DNA from: Trifolium pratense
Taxonomy: Eukaryota > Streptophyta > Magnoliopsida > Fabales > Fabaceae
DNA: 64,000 bases
Direction: 5' to 3'
NCBI RefSeq assembly: GCF_020283565.1
Contig: NC_060065.1
Span: 22,048,866-22,112,865, forward strand
In this document: positions 34,990 to 44,431 of the stretch, one piece after another
How the letters are laid out: every line of letters begins with the position of its first letter
Position numbering within the stretch: the first letter of the stretch is position 1
Made by a program: the position numbers and the translations under genes
Notes under the pieces: generated by a model
The model's database searches: none
What the model was told of the DNA's origin: nothing
The model's input: only the letters and a program-made list of their open reading frames with translations

Positions 34990-37900
34990 ACATACAGATG
35001 TATATGCATGTATGTGCATATATTAGCTTTTGTTCAGTTTATTTATATATCTTGAGATGTCTGTTGAGCTTATTATGGAAAGTGGCATGCTATTATAGTT
35101 GCGTTTGGTCATTGCAGGTTCTAAATTGCCAAGAGTCTACCATCTATGTCTTAGCACCTTTGAGATATGCCATTGTCTATGGATGCTCAGATGCTACAAT
35201 AGTTCTTGGAGCAGTTGGCAAGGTAAATGGTTTCTGTTTTCTGCTTTTAAGACGTGCATAATGAGTCTAATAATGTTCTTGAACTTCGACGGAATTTACC
35301 TTCTAACAGGAATGTGGGAAATGATATTTTATTAGGGAAATAGCACAAGTGTCCTTGTGGAATAATACATTCAATACCATTTTTGACTTCTTAACAAGTG
35401 CCCTTGGGGCATTTGTTATGATGACCCATTTTAATATTGTGTTGTCATAATGTCATCTTAAGTGGTAAAGTGAAATTCGAATAACATGAATCTGATATGA
35501 TAATTATCCAGTTAAAGTGACTGAGATTTTCGCAGATTATTAATATTCTAGTAGAAAAGAGGAATGGTAATGGAGCTGACCTTTTCTATTAAAAACTCTC
35601 TTTTAATGTAACTCGGACTATAATTAATGGCTTCAGTATTGCATATCTTAACATGATTTTAGCTTCAAGTGAATAGCTTGATTTATGCACCCGCCTTTTC
35701 CCCCTTCCATTTATACATGTCTGTGCTATCAATTCCGCGCAGAGGAATGGTAATGGAGCTGACCTTTTCTATTAAAAACTCTCTTAGTAATGTAACTCGG
35801 ACTATCATTAATGGCTTCAGTATTGCATATCTTAACATGATTTTAGCTTCAATTGAATAGCTTGAGTTATGCATCCGCCTTTACCCCCTTCCATTTATAC
35901 ATGCCTGTGTTGTCAATTGGCGCAGAGCAGCCGTGACTTCCAGTGTTCAACAGGTGCTGCAGCAGCAAATCGCGGCAAAACTGCTCCCAAAATGCATGTT
36001 CATGTCTGCAATTAAGTTAAAGGAGCCAGATCCCTCAACCCCTAATGTTTTAACCGTCCTGTTTCTTTTTTAAGGGTACATTGGTCATTTTGCTATATTA
36101 TAAGTAACCTGATTTTATTCTTCTCGAGGGTGAACCTTTTCTTCTCCATCTATGTTTCTGCCTTTTGGTTTATCTTTCTCCTTCTGCAAAGTGCTAACAA
36201 CTCCGCTCCGGGTTTGTATTTGTCTCCTTCATCTGGTGTTCTGCGTTCTCCAAAGCCTCTGTTCTTATCTGTTTCTTCTTCTTCTTCTCTTCTGCGAAAC
36301 TCTTCTATTCTTCTGTTTTTCTTGTCTTCTGCGAAACTCTTCCTGCTTCTATTTTTCTGGTCTTCTGCTAACCTCTTCCTGCTTCTGTTTTTCTTGTTTT
36401 TTCGGTTGTCATTTTGATTGCTTTTTGAACTTCAATTAGCAGTTAAGTTTATATTAGGTTTTGACACTCCATCTGATAATATGAATTGAAGAGAAAATTT
36501 TCTGCAGTTCTTAATGTGGCTCATCAAACTGTGTGCTGCATTCACATTAGATAGAAACTTAATAGCATTCATTAGTTAGCTTAACTATTGGGTAGTTTTA
36601 TCTCACACACACTGTTAATACAGAGTTATTACAATTTAACAATGGTATTTATGTGCCTTTTGACATCCTACATTCTTTTGAGCTCGTTAGTCTACATTCT
36701 CTTCTCTTCCATTCTATTTTTTGTTTTTGTATTTTGAATTTTTTAATGAATAAGAATAGGTACACTTACTTGGACTTTAACCTCTATTCCCTATTTTTCA
36801 TATATATTTTTTTAAGAATAAATCTCTGCAGCACTTACTACATAAAGCACTGATGGTTGTGATGACTGTTTTATAACATTCAAATTAGGATATTGTGTTG
36901 GTCTATTTTGGGATAGGATTAATCTGTCTCTGTTATGAGTATCAGAGTAGCTGATGCTTCATTATCAGTACTGAAGCTGATATTCAATTTTTTTTTTGTT
37001 GACAGGCTGTGAGAATAGAACACTGTGAACGTGTTCATGTGATTGTGGCCGCAAAACGTATTTGTATTGCCAACTGCCGTGAATGTGTTTTCTTTTTGGG
37101 AGTGAACCAGCAACCTCTTATGATTGGTGATAACCATAAACTGCAGGTGAACATCCTTGTATTCACTCTCTGTTTTTATTGTTTCTGCATCTATGTTTGT
37201 GTACAAAGGAGGAGCTACAAGGCAAACAAACCACCACTGTTTCTACATTTCATCAGAGTAATTGTGACAATACCATGAAAACGAATCAGGATTGGTCATT
37301 TAGTAAAACATTGTAAAATCATACAATCTTATTGTAGTCTTGGGAGTTAGCAACACTTCTAAAAGAATCCACACCTTCCTTGCTACTATGGTTCTACCTA
37401 CCCCTTGCAGGACGACTACAACTTAAATTCCCACCACAAGTCATAACCCTTATTCATTTCTGACTGTACTGAGCATGAGGCCCTGACATGTAATGCTATA
37501 TAAAAGGTTAACTCCACCATACAGTCTTGCAGTATTTGACAGTGCTAGAATTAGCATTTCAGTCCACGTTAAAATACAGTAAATCGTTATTTTTATCACT
37601 ATTTTTCCATCCACAATTCCGCAATTATGCCTCTTATAATGGTATTAACTTCTGATAAGGGTATGTATATTTTCTCTAAAATCCTCACTCTCCTTTTTGA
37701 AATTGTTTTCTCTTGTTACTTATCAGGTGGCACCATATAATACATGTTACCCCCAGTTGGAGAAGCACATGAGTGAAGTTGGAATTCTACCCACAGTGAA
37801 CAGATGGGATGAAGCTCTGGCTTTGAGCATGCTTGATCCTCATGATTCACTATCTCATCCAGCCGGTGTCTCTGATGTTCAAGCTGAGTCTGCTACACGC

Positions 37901-39073
37901 ATGGACCCCGATCAATTCACAAATTTTGTGGTATGACTGGTTATACTGTTATACTGATAATTGACATAACAGGGAATTTTTTTATTTGTATTTTCCAAAA
38001 GTTAATTGATTTTGATAAGTTCATTCATTGCTTTGTATCTTGTGACTGTGTTCTGTAAACATGTACGGATGAAGAAGGGTTGGATGTATTTTCTTTGTTC
38101 TTTTCAAGTATTTTTTAAAAATAATTATTTTATTCTGTATAGCTAATATAAAAATCATGTTCCTTTTCTATTTTTCACAAAGCTCTTTTTCTGTATTTTT
38201 TTTTAATCTGCAGATTCCAAACTGGCTTGCAGAAGAGTCCACTGGATCTACAAATGACAACCCATTTGCATTACCAGATGCGTATGCGGCATCTCAACAT
38301 AAAAATGTATGTCTACTAGGTTATTTGTCAAAATATTTTAATTTTTTTACGCTTCCATTGATTTAATTAAACAGAATTGTGTATTCTTTTCAGCAAAACA
38401 ATTTAGGGGATATAAGGAAACTAATACAGGAAGCTTCTTTAGAAGAGAGTCGGAAACGAGAATTGTCGTCCGTGCTTCACGTGTGCTTCAAGGACTGGTT
38501 ATATGGTAACCTTCATTCGTTTGCTTTCATGTCTTACAACTCCCTCCGCCCGTTTTTATAAGTCTCTTTGTCAATTTTCACAAACATTACGAAACATTGG
38601 TAGTGTAACTACTATGTACATTTTGTGTGACTATTACTAAATTGCCCTTTTTGTCCGGTGTTCATGTGTGTGTGTTAGTGCTTCGTAATACAGGTACATG
38701 CATACACACATAATTACCCCGATTGAGTTTCTCCATCAGTAATTTTGTAAAATACACAAGAATATTTGTATTTCATTTACTCTTCAATGCTGAATACACA
38801 CACGCGCGCGCATGCACACACACACTTAACCATAGAATTTCTCTGTAAGCAGTTTTTAAAATAAAAGAAGGTAAAATGTAATAATTTAACATATGTTGGA
38901 GTAGAGAGTGATTTATATGTAGATTAACAGCATATTGCAAATGGAGGAGCTTTATTATGTTTTCTCAGATTAATCTTGTCAGATAAAATAGATTATGCTA
39001 ATATTGTTATTTCTATGCTACAGCTTCGGGGAATATTCGTCAACTTTACTTTCTGCAAGCGGAGGATATATGA
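29789..39073 (+). CDS. TBCCD1: TBCC domain-containing protein 1
   Basis: Nine exons with GT..AG junctions join in one frame: 29789-30250, 30761-30907, 33219-33596, 35118-35222, 37006-37146, 37727-37930, 38214-38306, 38394-38505 and 39024-39073, giving 563 residues. The start [10 protein letters not shown] precedes the conserved [19 protein letters not shown]. The tubulin-binding-cofactor-C (CARP-type beta-helix) domain spans about residues 325-425 ([60 protein letters not shown]). The end [20 protein letters not shown] is also characteristic. TBCCD1 relatives act in centrosome, Golgi and microtubule organisation in animals and algae; the plant role is poorly known. Intron 2 is 2.3 kb and intron 3 about 1.5 kb. 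The gene resembles Arabidopsis At3g57890 (from memory). It appears intact. Confidence 0.92.
31088..31207. repeat. 60-bp tandem duplication in TBCCD1 intron 2
   Basis: The segment cttttatgattgtttg... through cctactcctttaaaatga occurs twice with a 60-bp period and a few differences. Confidence 0.75.
34197..34485. mobile_element. Stowaway-type MITE in TBCCD1 intron 3
   Basis: It begins CTCCATCAGTCCCATTACG and ends with the inverse-like tgtggggtggagggag. It is flanked by TA (34195-34196, 34486-34487). The matching subterminal parts gagtggcacat and atgtgccactc complete the inverted arms. It is non-coding and inside the intron. Confidence 0.8.
34913..34984. repeat. (TA)n microsatellite in TBCCD1 intron 3
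   Basis: A TA run of about 70 bases lies roughly 130 bp upstream of exon 4. No foldback element accompanies it. Confidence 0.9.
35558..35927. repeat. 183-bp tandem duplication in TBCCD1 intron 4
   Basis: The unit starting gaggaatggtaatggagctg and ending near gcgcagag is present twice in a row (about 35558-35740 and 35741-35927). The copies are clearly similar but not identical, so the duplication is not brand-new. No exon is included. Confidence 0.85.
38535..38700. repeat. Possible Stowaway remnant in TBCCD1 intron 8
   Basis: Sequence starting ctccctccgcccg resembles the left end of Stowaway MITEs, but no matching right end was found. It is probably a truncated copy. Confidence 0.35.
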
Positions 39074-39695
39074 TATAGCACAGTTAATGACATTAAAGGG
39101 CAAAGGTTTTTGGTTTCCTTTTTTATTCAATTTCGCTTGCCAATTGCATTGGTCGCCCAGGTAGCTGAGATCAGATGTCACGAATTAGAGTTCCTTATGC
39201 AGTCAGATGACTCTGCACAGAGATGGAACAAAAATACAATCGGTAATCTGATTGTAATGATTTTTTGTGAAATAATTTCTGTAATATTTTGTTATTCTAA
39301 ATTAGTGGCCTTTTAAAAAAAGAAAAATCACTCCAATATCTAAACTATAAAGTACTAGATTTTTGGGTTTTCAACTTTGCCCCCATATATTGTCAAGAAA
39401 AGAATGAACAAATATTTTGCATTTGTAAAATTTCTTAAACCTAGAACTAGAATAATTTCTTAAAATTCCTTCCTGTGACGTGCAAAATCACTGAACATCG
39501 TAAACCTAGAATTTCATAAATTTATAATTTATTATGACAATTTTCACGTGTATAATTTATGCGGAAACAGATTTGTTGCTTCAATCTCGACTATACGATT
39601 TAAAACAATGGCATATATTTTGTTATTGTGTAATTTTAATCATTGTTATATGGAGGTTTTAAAACGTCCTAAGTTTATAATAAGACTTTATCTAA

Positions 39696-40074
39696 CATGC
39701 ACAAACTTCTTATGTTGTGCATGGTGAACAAGTGGTCATTTATATTATAACGAATACGAATTTTACAAAATCTACCGTTGGATTGAAAGTTTATATCATA
39801 TAGATCATTTATAAAAAATTTGAAAATTTTTAAAAATCATTTGATATGTTATTGAGACCCATTAAAATTAACGGTATTTAATAAAAACTCATAAACCGTT
39901 AATTTTGATGAGTGTCAATAACATATCAAATGATTTTCAAAAAATTTCAAAATTTTTATGAATGATTTATATGATATAGACTTTCAATCCAACGGTGGAT
40001 TTTATAAAATTCGTATTCGTTATAATATAAATGATTATTTGTTCACCATTCACAACATTAAGAGCTTGTGCATG
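39696..40074. mobile_element. Foldback element downstream of TBCCD1
   Basis: The left arm (catgcacaaacttcttatgt..., tggtgaacaagtggtcattt, ataacgaatacg) is inverted in the right arm (cgtattcgttata, aatgattatttgttcacca, ...agcttgtgcatg). The inner part (accgttggattgaaag, catttgatatgtta) matches the hairpins at 1151-2012, but the outer arms differ. This copy is not in a TA microsatellite. Confidence 0.7.
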
Positions 40075-40093
40075 ATAGAGTTGGCGTTATAAT

Positions 40094-40718
40094 TAAGGAT
40101 GGCAATGGGTAGGGTATGGGTAGGGTACTATAGTACCCATCCCCATACCCGCGGATTGAAAAAATACCCGTACCCATCCCCATACCCGCGTGGGTAAGAA
40201 CTTTTGCCCCCGTCCCCATACCCTATGGGTACCTAGGTACCCATACCCGTTACCCGCATTTTTACTAAAAATAAATTGATCAATTATAAAATATCATATA
40301 ATTTTAATAGAGTTAAAAAAATTTCAAAGATTTTAATATTGACTAATGAAAATTATAAACAAAATTATTATTAACCTTATGTTAAAGTTCATATTTATGT
40401 TAAATATTTACATTATTTTTATATTATGTTATAAAAAATATTTTTATTAAAAATATGTAATAGTTTAGTAGGGTTGTATTGTTTTAAATTGATTTACATA
40501 TATTATAATATAATAATATAAATAAAATAAATAAATATATATTATGCGGGTATGGGGCGGGGTGGGTACTAAGGTACCCGTACCCGCACCCATACCCGTT
40601 CATTTTTGCGGGCAATTACCCATACCCGTGCCCGTACCCAAAATGCGGGTTTTTACCCTACCCGTTGTGGGTAATTTTTGCGGGTACCCTCTGGGTATGA
40701 GTCAAATTGCCATCCCTA
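40094..40718. mobile_element. hAT MITE with 8-bp target duplication
   Basis: The ends TAAGGATGGCAATGGG and its inverse (ttgccatccctA) mark a 625-bp element. It is flanked by a perfect 8-bp repeat GTTATAAT (40086-40093, 40719-40726). Subterminal parts are arrays of gggtacc / acccatacccg repeats. It is non-coding. The TAGGGATGGCAA terminus is common among plant hAT MITEs. Confidence 0.9.
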
Positions 40719-41085
40719 GTTATAATAAAGCTATAACTAGAAGCAATATAAACTCGTATTCATTTGAGTTTGGATAGACACGACAAAAAATTCGTATCCG
40801 TGAATACCCTCTTAAACTCGCCTCAAATTTGACGGTAAAAATATGAGTTGCTGGGTTTGAATTGAAGTATGTGGTCTTTTATTTTATTTAATGGTTATAC
40901 AAAGATAATCATTTCTAACACAATTTAGATGGGGAAATTTTTTTTCTACCCCCAACAATTTTCCATCTACCCCAACATTTTTTCCAATATTCTCATTCTA
41001 CCCTTATCAAATTTAAATATATTTTATTATTTTCTCACTTTGTCATTTTGTAACTTTTTTGGTAGACTGATCACACCCATCACAC

Positions 41086-41485
41086 CCAGTGTTCCGGTAC
41101 GTTTTTTTTTTTTTTTTTTTTTCAGGTTTGTTAAACTTACCGGAACTCTTTTTCAAAGTGTTCCGGTTTCTTAAATTTCCAATTTATTACCGGAACACTT
41201 TTCAAAATCGTTTCGGTATTACAATTTTCCAGAATCGGTTGTGTGGTATACCGGAACACTTTTTTAAGTGTTCCGGTATACAAAAGGTGTTCCGGTATAC
41301 AACAAAGTGTTCCGGTATACATAAACGTGTTGTGTTGTATACCGGAACACTTTTCAAAGTATTCTGATATACAAAGAGTGTTCCGGTATACAACAAAGTG
41401 TTCCAGTAATTACATGTGTGTTCCGGTGTGTTGAACAAGTTGTAAAAAGTGTTCCGGTACATTAAAAGTGTTCCGGTATAGCAGT
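41086..41485. repeat. Left array of GTGTTCCGGTATAC-type repeats
   Basis: More than a dozen copies of a core (a)gtgttccggtatac and its inverse gtataccggaacac occur at irregular spacing, often as head-to-head pairs with cacttttaaagtg-like centres. The matching array lies at 43108-43410 near the other end of the element. ORFs through it encode repetitive peptide (IPEHF / VYRNT) and are artefacts. Confidence 0.85.
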
Positions 41486-41524
41486 TTTGCTAATTTTATT
41501 TTTCTATATTTTTTTTAAACAGAT

Positions 41525-41869
41525 ATGGCTCAAATCAGCAATACAAGTCAAATATTAGTAGATACTACAAATGTTTTTACAACTGATCAAAAATTTGCTA
41601 CACCGGATGTTGTTCTCACATGGGCTCAAGATGTTGGAGATGCCAACAAAGTCAGTATTATCATTACCCGGTCAGATAAAAAGAACGGAATAAGAGGTAG
41701 AAATGACAAGTTGGTTTTAGGTTGTGATAAAGGTGAAAAGTATGACTCTTCAGAAAGTTCCACGACAACTGCATCGAAAAAGTGTAACTGTCCATTTAAA
41801 ATTAGAGCTGCACCTTCAACAGATGGTTCAGGATGGAAAGTTCATGTTATTCATGCAGTGGTTAGATGA
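41525..41869 (+). pseudogene. MULE transposase / FAR1-like N-terminal fragment
   Basis: A 114-residue frame with the start MAQISNTSQIL. It contains IIITRSDKKNGIRGRNDKLV, LGCDKGEKY and KKCNCPFKIRA, then GWKVHVIHAVVR. Cysteines and the C.CPF...W.V...H pattern fit the zinc-binding N-terminal region shared by plant MULE transposases and FAR1-related proteins. The expected HNH continuation is missing, because the frame stops where the antisense PMD gene begins. It is a remnant. Confidence 0.6.
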
Positions 41870-43072
41870 TGCAAAATATGTCAGCTGGAATAGAAGAAAA
41901 AACCCTGAACATCGGTAGATATTTTGCATCCACGCGTGTAAAACTCTTGTCAGTGCAAATGGTACAGCCGACCAACAACAACAAATACGACCTAGCAGCA
42001 CAATCATAATTCTTAATAGAACACTGCCTTATATAGTTATCAAATAGCCATTGTTGAGAAAAATATCCACCTCGCTGCTTTCTTGTCTCTCTGGCCGCAT
42101 ACTGAACATTGACACCCAACAAATCAGCTGCAAGTGTCGCAGCTTCTTCCTCTGTGAACAATGACAGTGTGTAAAAGTCACCCCTAATCGGAATATGCAA
42201 CAAACACGCAACATCATCCAGTGTAATTGTCATTTCACCGAACGGCCTGTGAAATGACGATGTCTCTAGGTGTCATCTCTCAACAAATGCGGATATAAGA
42301 TTCGGATCGACCTTGTTCAAACTGGGCCGCTCAAGTGGACTCAACCTAGATGCAGTCATCCAACCTTCAACAATTGGTGGATGTTGATCAGGAAAAAATT
42401 CGGTCAGTTTGCCACCGAGAGATGCTATCTTTAATTCAATTCTTGGTCCATGACGTTCCTACATTATATGACAAAGGATTGTAAATATAGTTACAATTTC
42501 CACAAAGTAAGCCATAATACCCAAAGACGTGCTAAATAAGTTTATCACAATTACAACTTTTCTGGTCATATTGTGGGTGACAGAAACCAGAGAATAGCGT
42601 CAGTACTTAAGTGAACAAAACAAAACAAATGCAATAAGGCAGTAAGTAAGTGAACAAAACAAATGCAATAGCTATTTATAAATAATACTAGGTTACGAGT
42701 GTTACCAAAACATTAGGTGAATTTTTTCAGAATTTTTGACCTGAGATTCTTTCCCCAGACATTGATCATAAGATACATCCTACTGTTATACATTTCATTG
42801 AACTTTAACTAAAACTATAAATAAAAATTGATTACCTCGCCAAACCATACATGACGAGCAACATGCTCATGATACCGTGTCAGAATACTAGTATCAATCG
42901 GTCCTCCAGGCCACACCACAGGCTGCACCACAGGTTGCACCTCAGGCACAAGCTCCTCCTCCTGCTGCTCCTCCGCCTGACGCCGTAGAAACTCATCATG
43001 TCTGATATTTTTGGAACGCCTAATTCTACCATCGCGTCCTCTGATACGCGCGACTGATAAAAAAAACAACAT
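41862..43072 (-). pseudogene. Broken plant mobile domain (PMD/MAIN-like) gene
   Basis: Two exon-like blocks on the minus strand. 42840-43072 encodes GGPIDTSILTRYHEHVARHV followed by WFGE, the typical PMD N-terminus. 41862-42475 encodes LSPLERPSLNKVDPNLISAF, then SFHRPFGEMTITLDDVACLL and HIPIRGDF. A stop codon (TGA at plus 42273-42275) replaces the conserved Trp between FVER and HLETSSF. PMD genes are frequently carried by transposons, and domesticated ones (MAIN, MAIL1) affect silencing and meristem maintenance (family knowledge). This copy is dead. Confidence 0.8.
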
Positions 43073-43107
43073 TCATTAATAAAAAAATGCAAATACAGTT
43101 TAAAAAT

Positions 43108-43410
43108 GTATACCGGAACACTTGGGTTTGAGTATTCCGGTATGCAAATATTAACAAACGCGAAACAGTTGAAAAATAGAATACTGAAACTCTTTTTTGA
43201 AGTGTTCCGGTATGAATATTCATACATATATGAATATTCATACCGGAACACTTGAAAAAAGAGTTCCGGTATTAATATGCATACCGGAATACTTAAACGA
43301 AAGTGTTCCGGTATGAATATTCATACCGGAACACTTGAAAAAAGAGTTCCGGTTTGTTATCGCCACTTACTCTCTCGATTTCCTCTTTCACAACACCGGA
43401 ACACTTTTTT
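43108..43410. repeat. Right array of GTGTTCCGGTATAC-type repeats
   Basis: About ten copies of ataccggaacac / gtgttccggtat lie in alternating orientation, several joined by gaatattcat. They mirror the array at 41086-41485, so the two form the subterminal region of the same element. Confidence 0.85.
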
Positions 43411-44426
43411 GAGAGGTGAGTAGAAAATGAATTTTTTTTTACGGTTTTACTTTATATACGAGGGCATTTTCGTCCATTCAAAAATTTGTGTTGGGGTAGT
43501 TGGAAGATTGTTGGGGTAGAATTTTTTTTTTCTTAGATGGAAATAGAGTCATCTAACTAGGCAGTCAAATTATGCATGACAACAAAACTCATACTCATGT
43601 ATATTTTGTCTGAACTCACCCTGAATTTAACGGGAAAAACTTGAGTTGATTGAGTTTTAGTTAAAGTTTTAGTTTTTCCTGATTTTAAAAGACGAGGCAG
43701 AGCAGTTAATCAGAACACAAGTACCCGCCCCAAACAGAACACACTCCGTTATATCAAAATTATATTTTTACCTCTCTTAATTGAAAAATCTTTTAACAAA
43801 ATATTAAATTAAATTATTTTTTTAAGAAGCCAATATAGTATAAAAATAAAAAGCAAGTTTAACACAATGTGTGCCTAACAAGCAACAACGTTTACAAAGC
43901 AAAATACAACAACTAAACAGAAAAACAAAACATCAACCATGTATCATCCCTATAGACAAAACAAGGGTTAAACCACCATGGCGTTAAATCAAAATAAAAC
44001 AAAATTCTTTTTTACAAGTCATCAACCACCACCAAGATATCATTTTCACTTTTTCGATTAAAACATTCGGTAAGGATACCTTTTGAGAGAAAAACTTGTT
44101 TGTTTGTTTTTTCTTTCTAAAGCGTCCAACAACAAGCCGTCCACACAACCTAAATACTAAGACGAACATCTTTACCAAACTAATAATAATTACAAAAGTT
44201 AGCAACTAACCAATGTAAAACATATCTCCATAAGCTACTAGAAAAACCGTAGTAAAAAAAATAGATGATTAGAGGTTTCATCTACCGTACAACCACCGAC
44301 ACACAATAACGAGCCCAAATAAAGCATTTCGCGATGAACTAAGTTTTCTTTAGTCGACAATCTGTTATTTAAGAATCTCCATACAAATAATGACACATTC
44401 AGATGAACAAGTTTATTCCAAATAAT

Positions 44427-44431
44427 ATCCT
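44427..44431. repeat. Target-site duplication, left copy
   Basis: ATCCT, identical to 52610-52614 on the other side of the LTR element. Confidence 0.9.

Larger units (their letters stand above)
40933..43532. mobile_element. Mutator-like element with FAR1/MULE-type ORF and PMD gene
   Basis: Long inverted ends: the left end has ttctacccccaacaattttc and the right end reads inversely gaagattgttggggtagaa. They are bordered by TTAGATGG (40925-40932, 43533-43540), compatible with an 8-9 bp duplication as in Mutator-like elements. Inside lie a plus-strand MULE/FAR1-like N-terminus and a broken minus-strand plant-mobile-domain gene, flanked on both sides by arrays of a short gtgttccggtatac repeat. 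No complete transposase is present. Confidence 0.65.

Noticed and set aside
36130..36439. Leu/Ser/Phe-rich ORFs in TBCCD1 intron 4
   Set aside because: They come from a CT-rich intron stretch, with no homology or splice support.
38795..38825. Alternating purine-pyrimidine cacacgcgcgcgcatgcacac tract as a Z-DNA element
   Set aside because: It is a short intronic dinucleotide repeat, with nothing to suggest function.
41089..41462. Repetitive-peptide ORFs (VFRYTT, IPEHF)
   Set aside because: They arise from reading the short-repeat array in several frames on both strands.
41086..41485. CRISPR-like appearance of the GTGTTCCGGTATAC repeats
   Set aside because: The repeats occur in both orientations with irregular short spacing inside a plant transposon. 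No unique regular spacers or cas genes are present.
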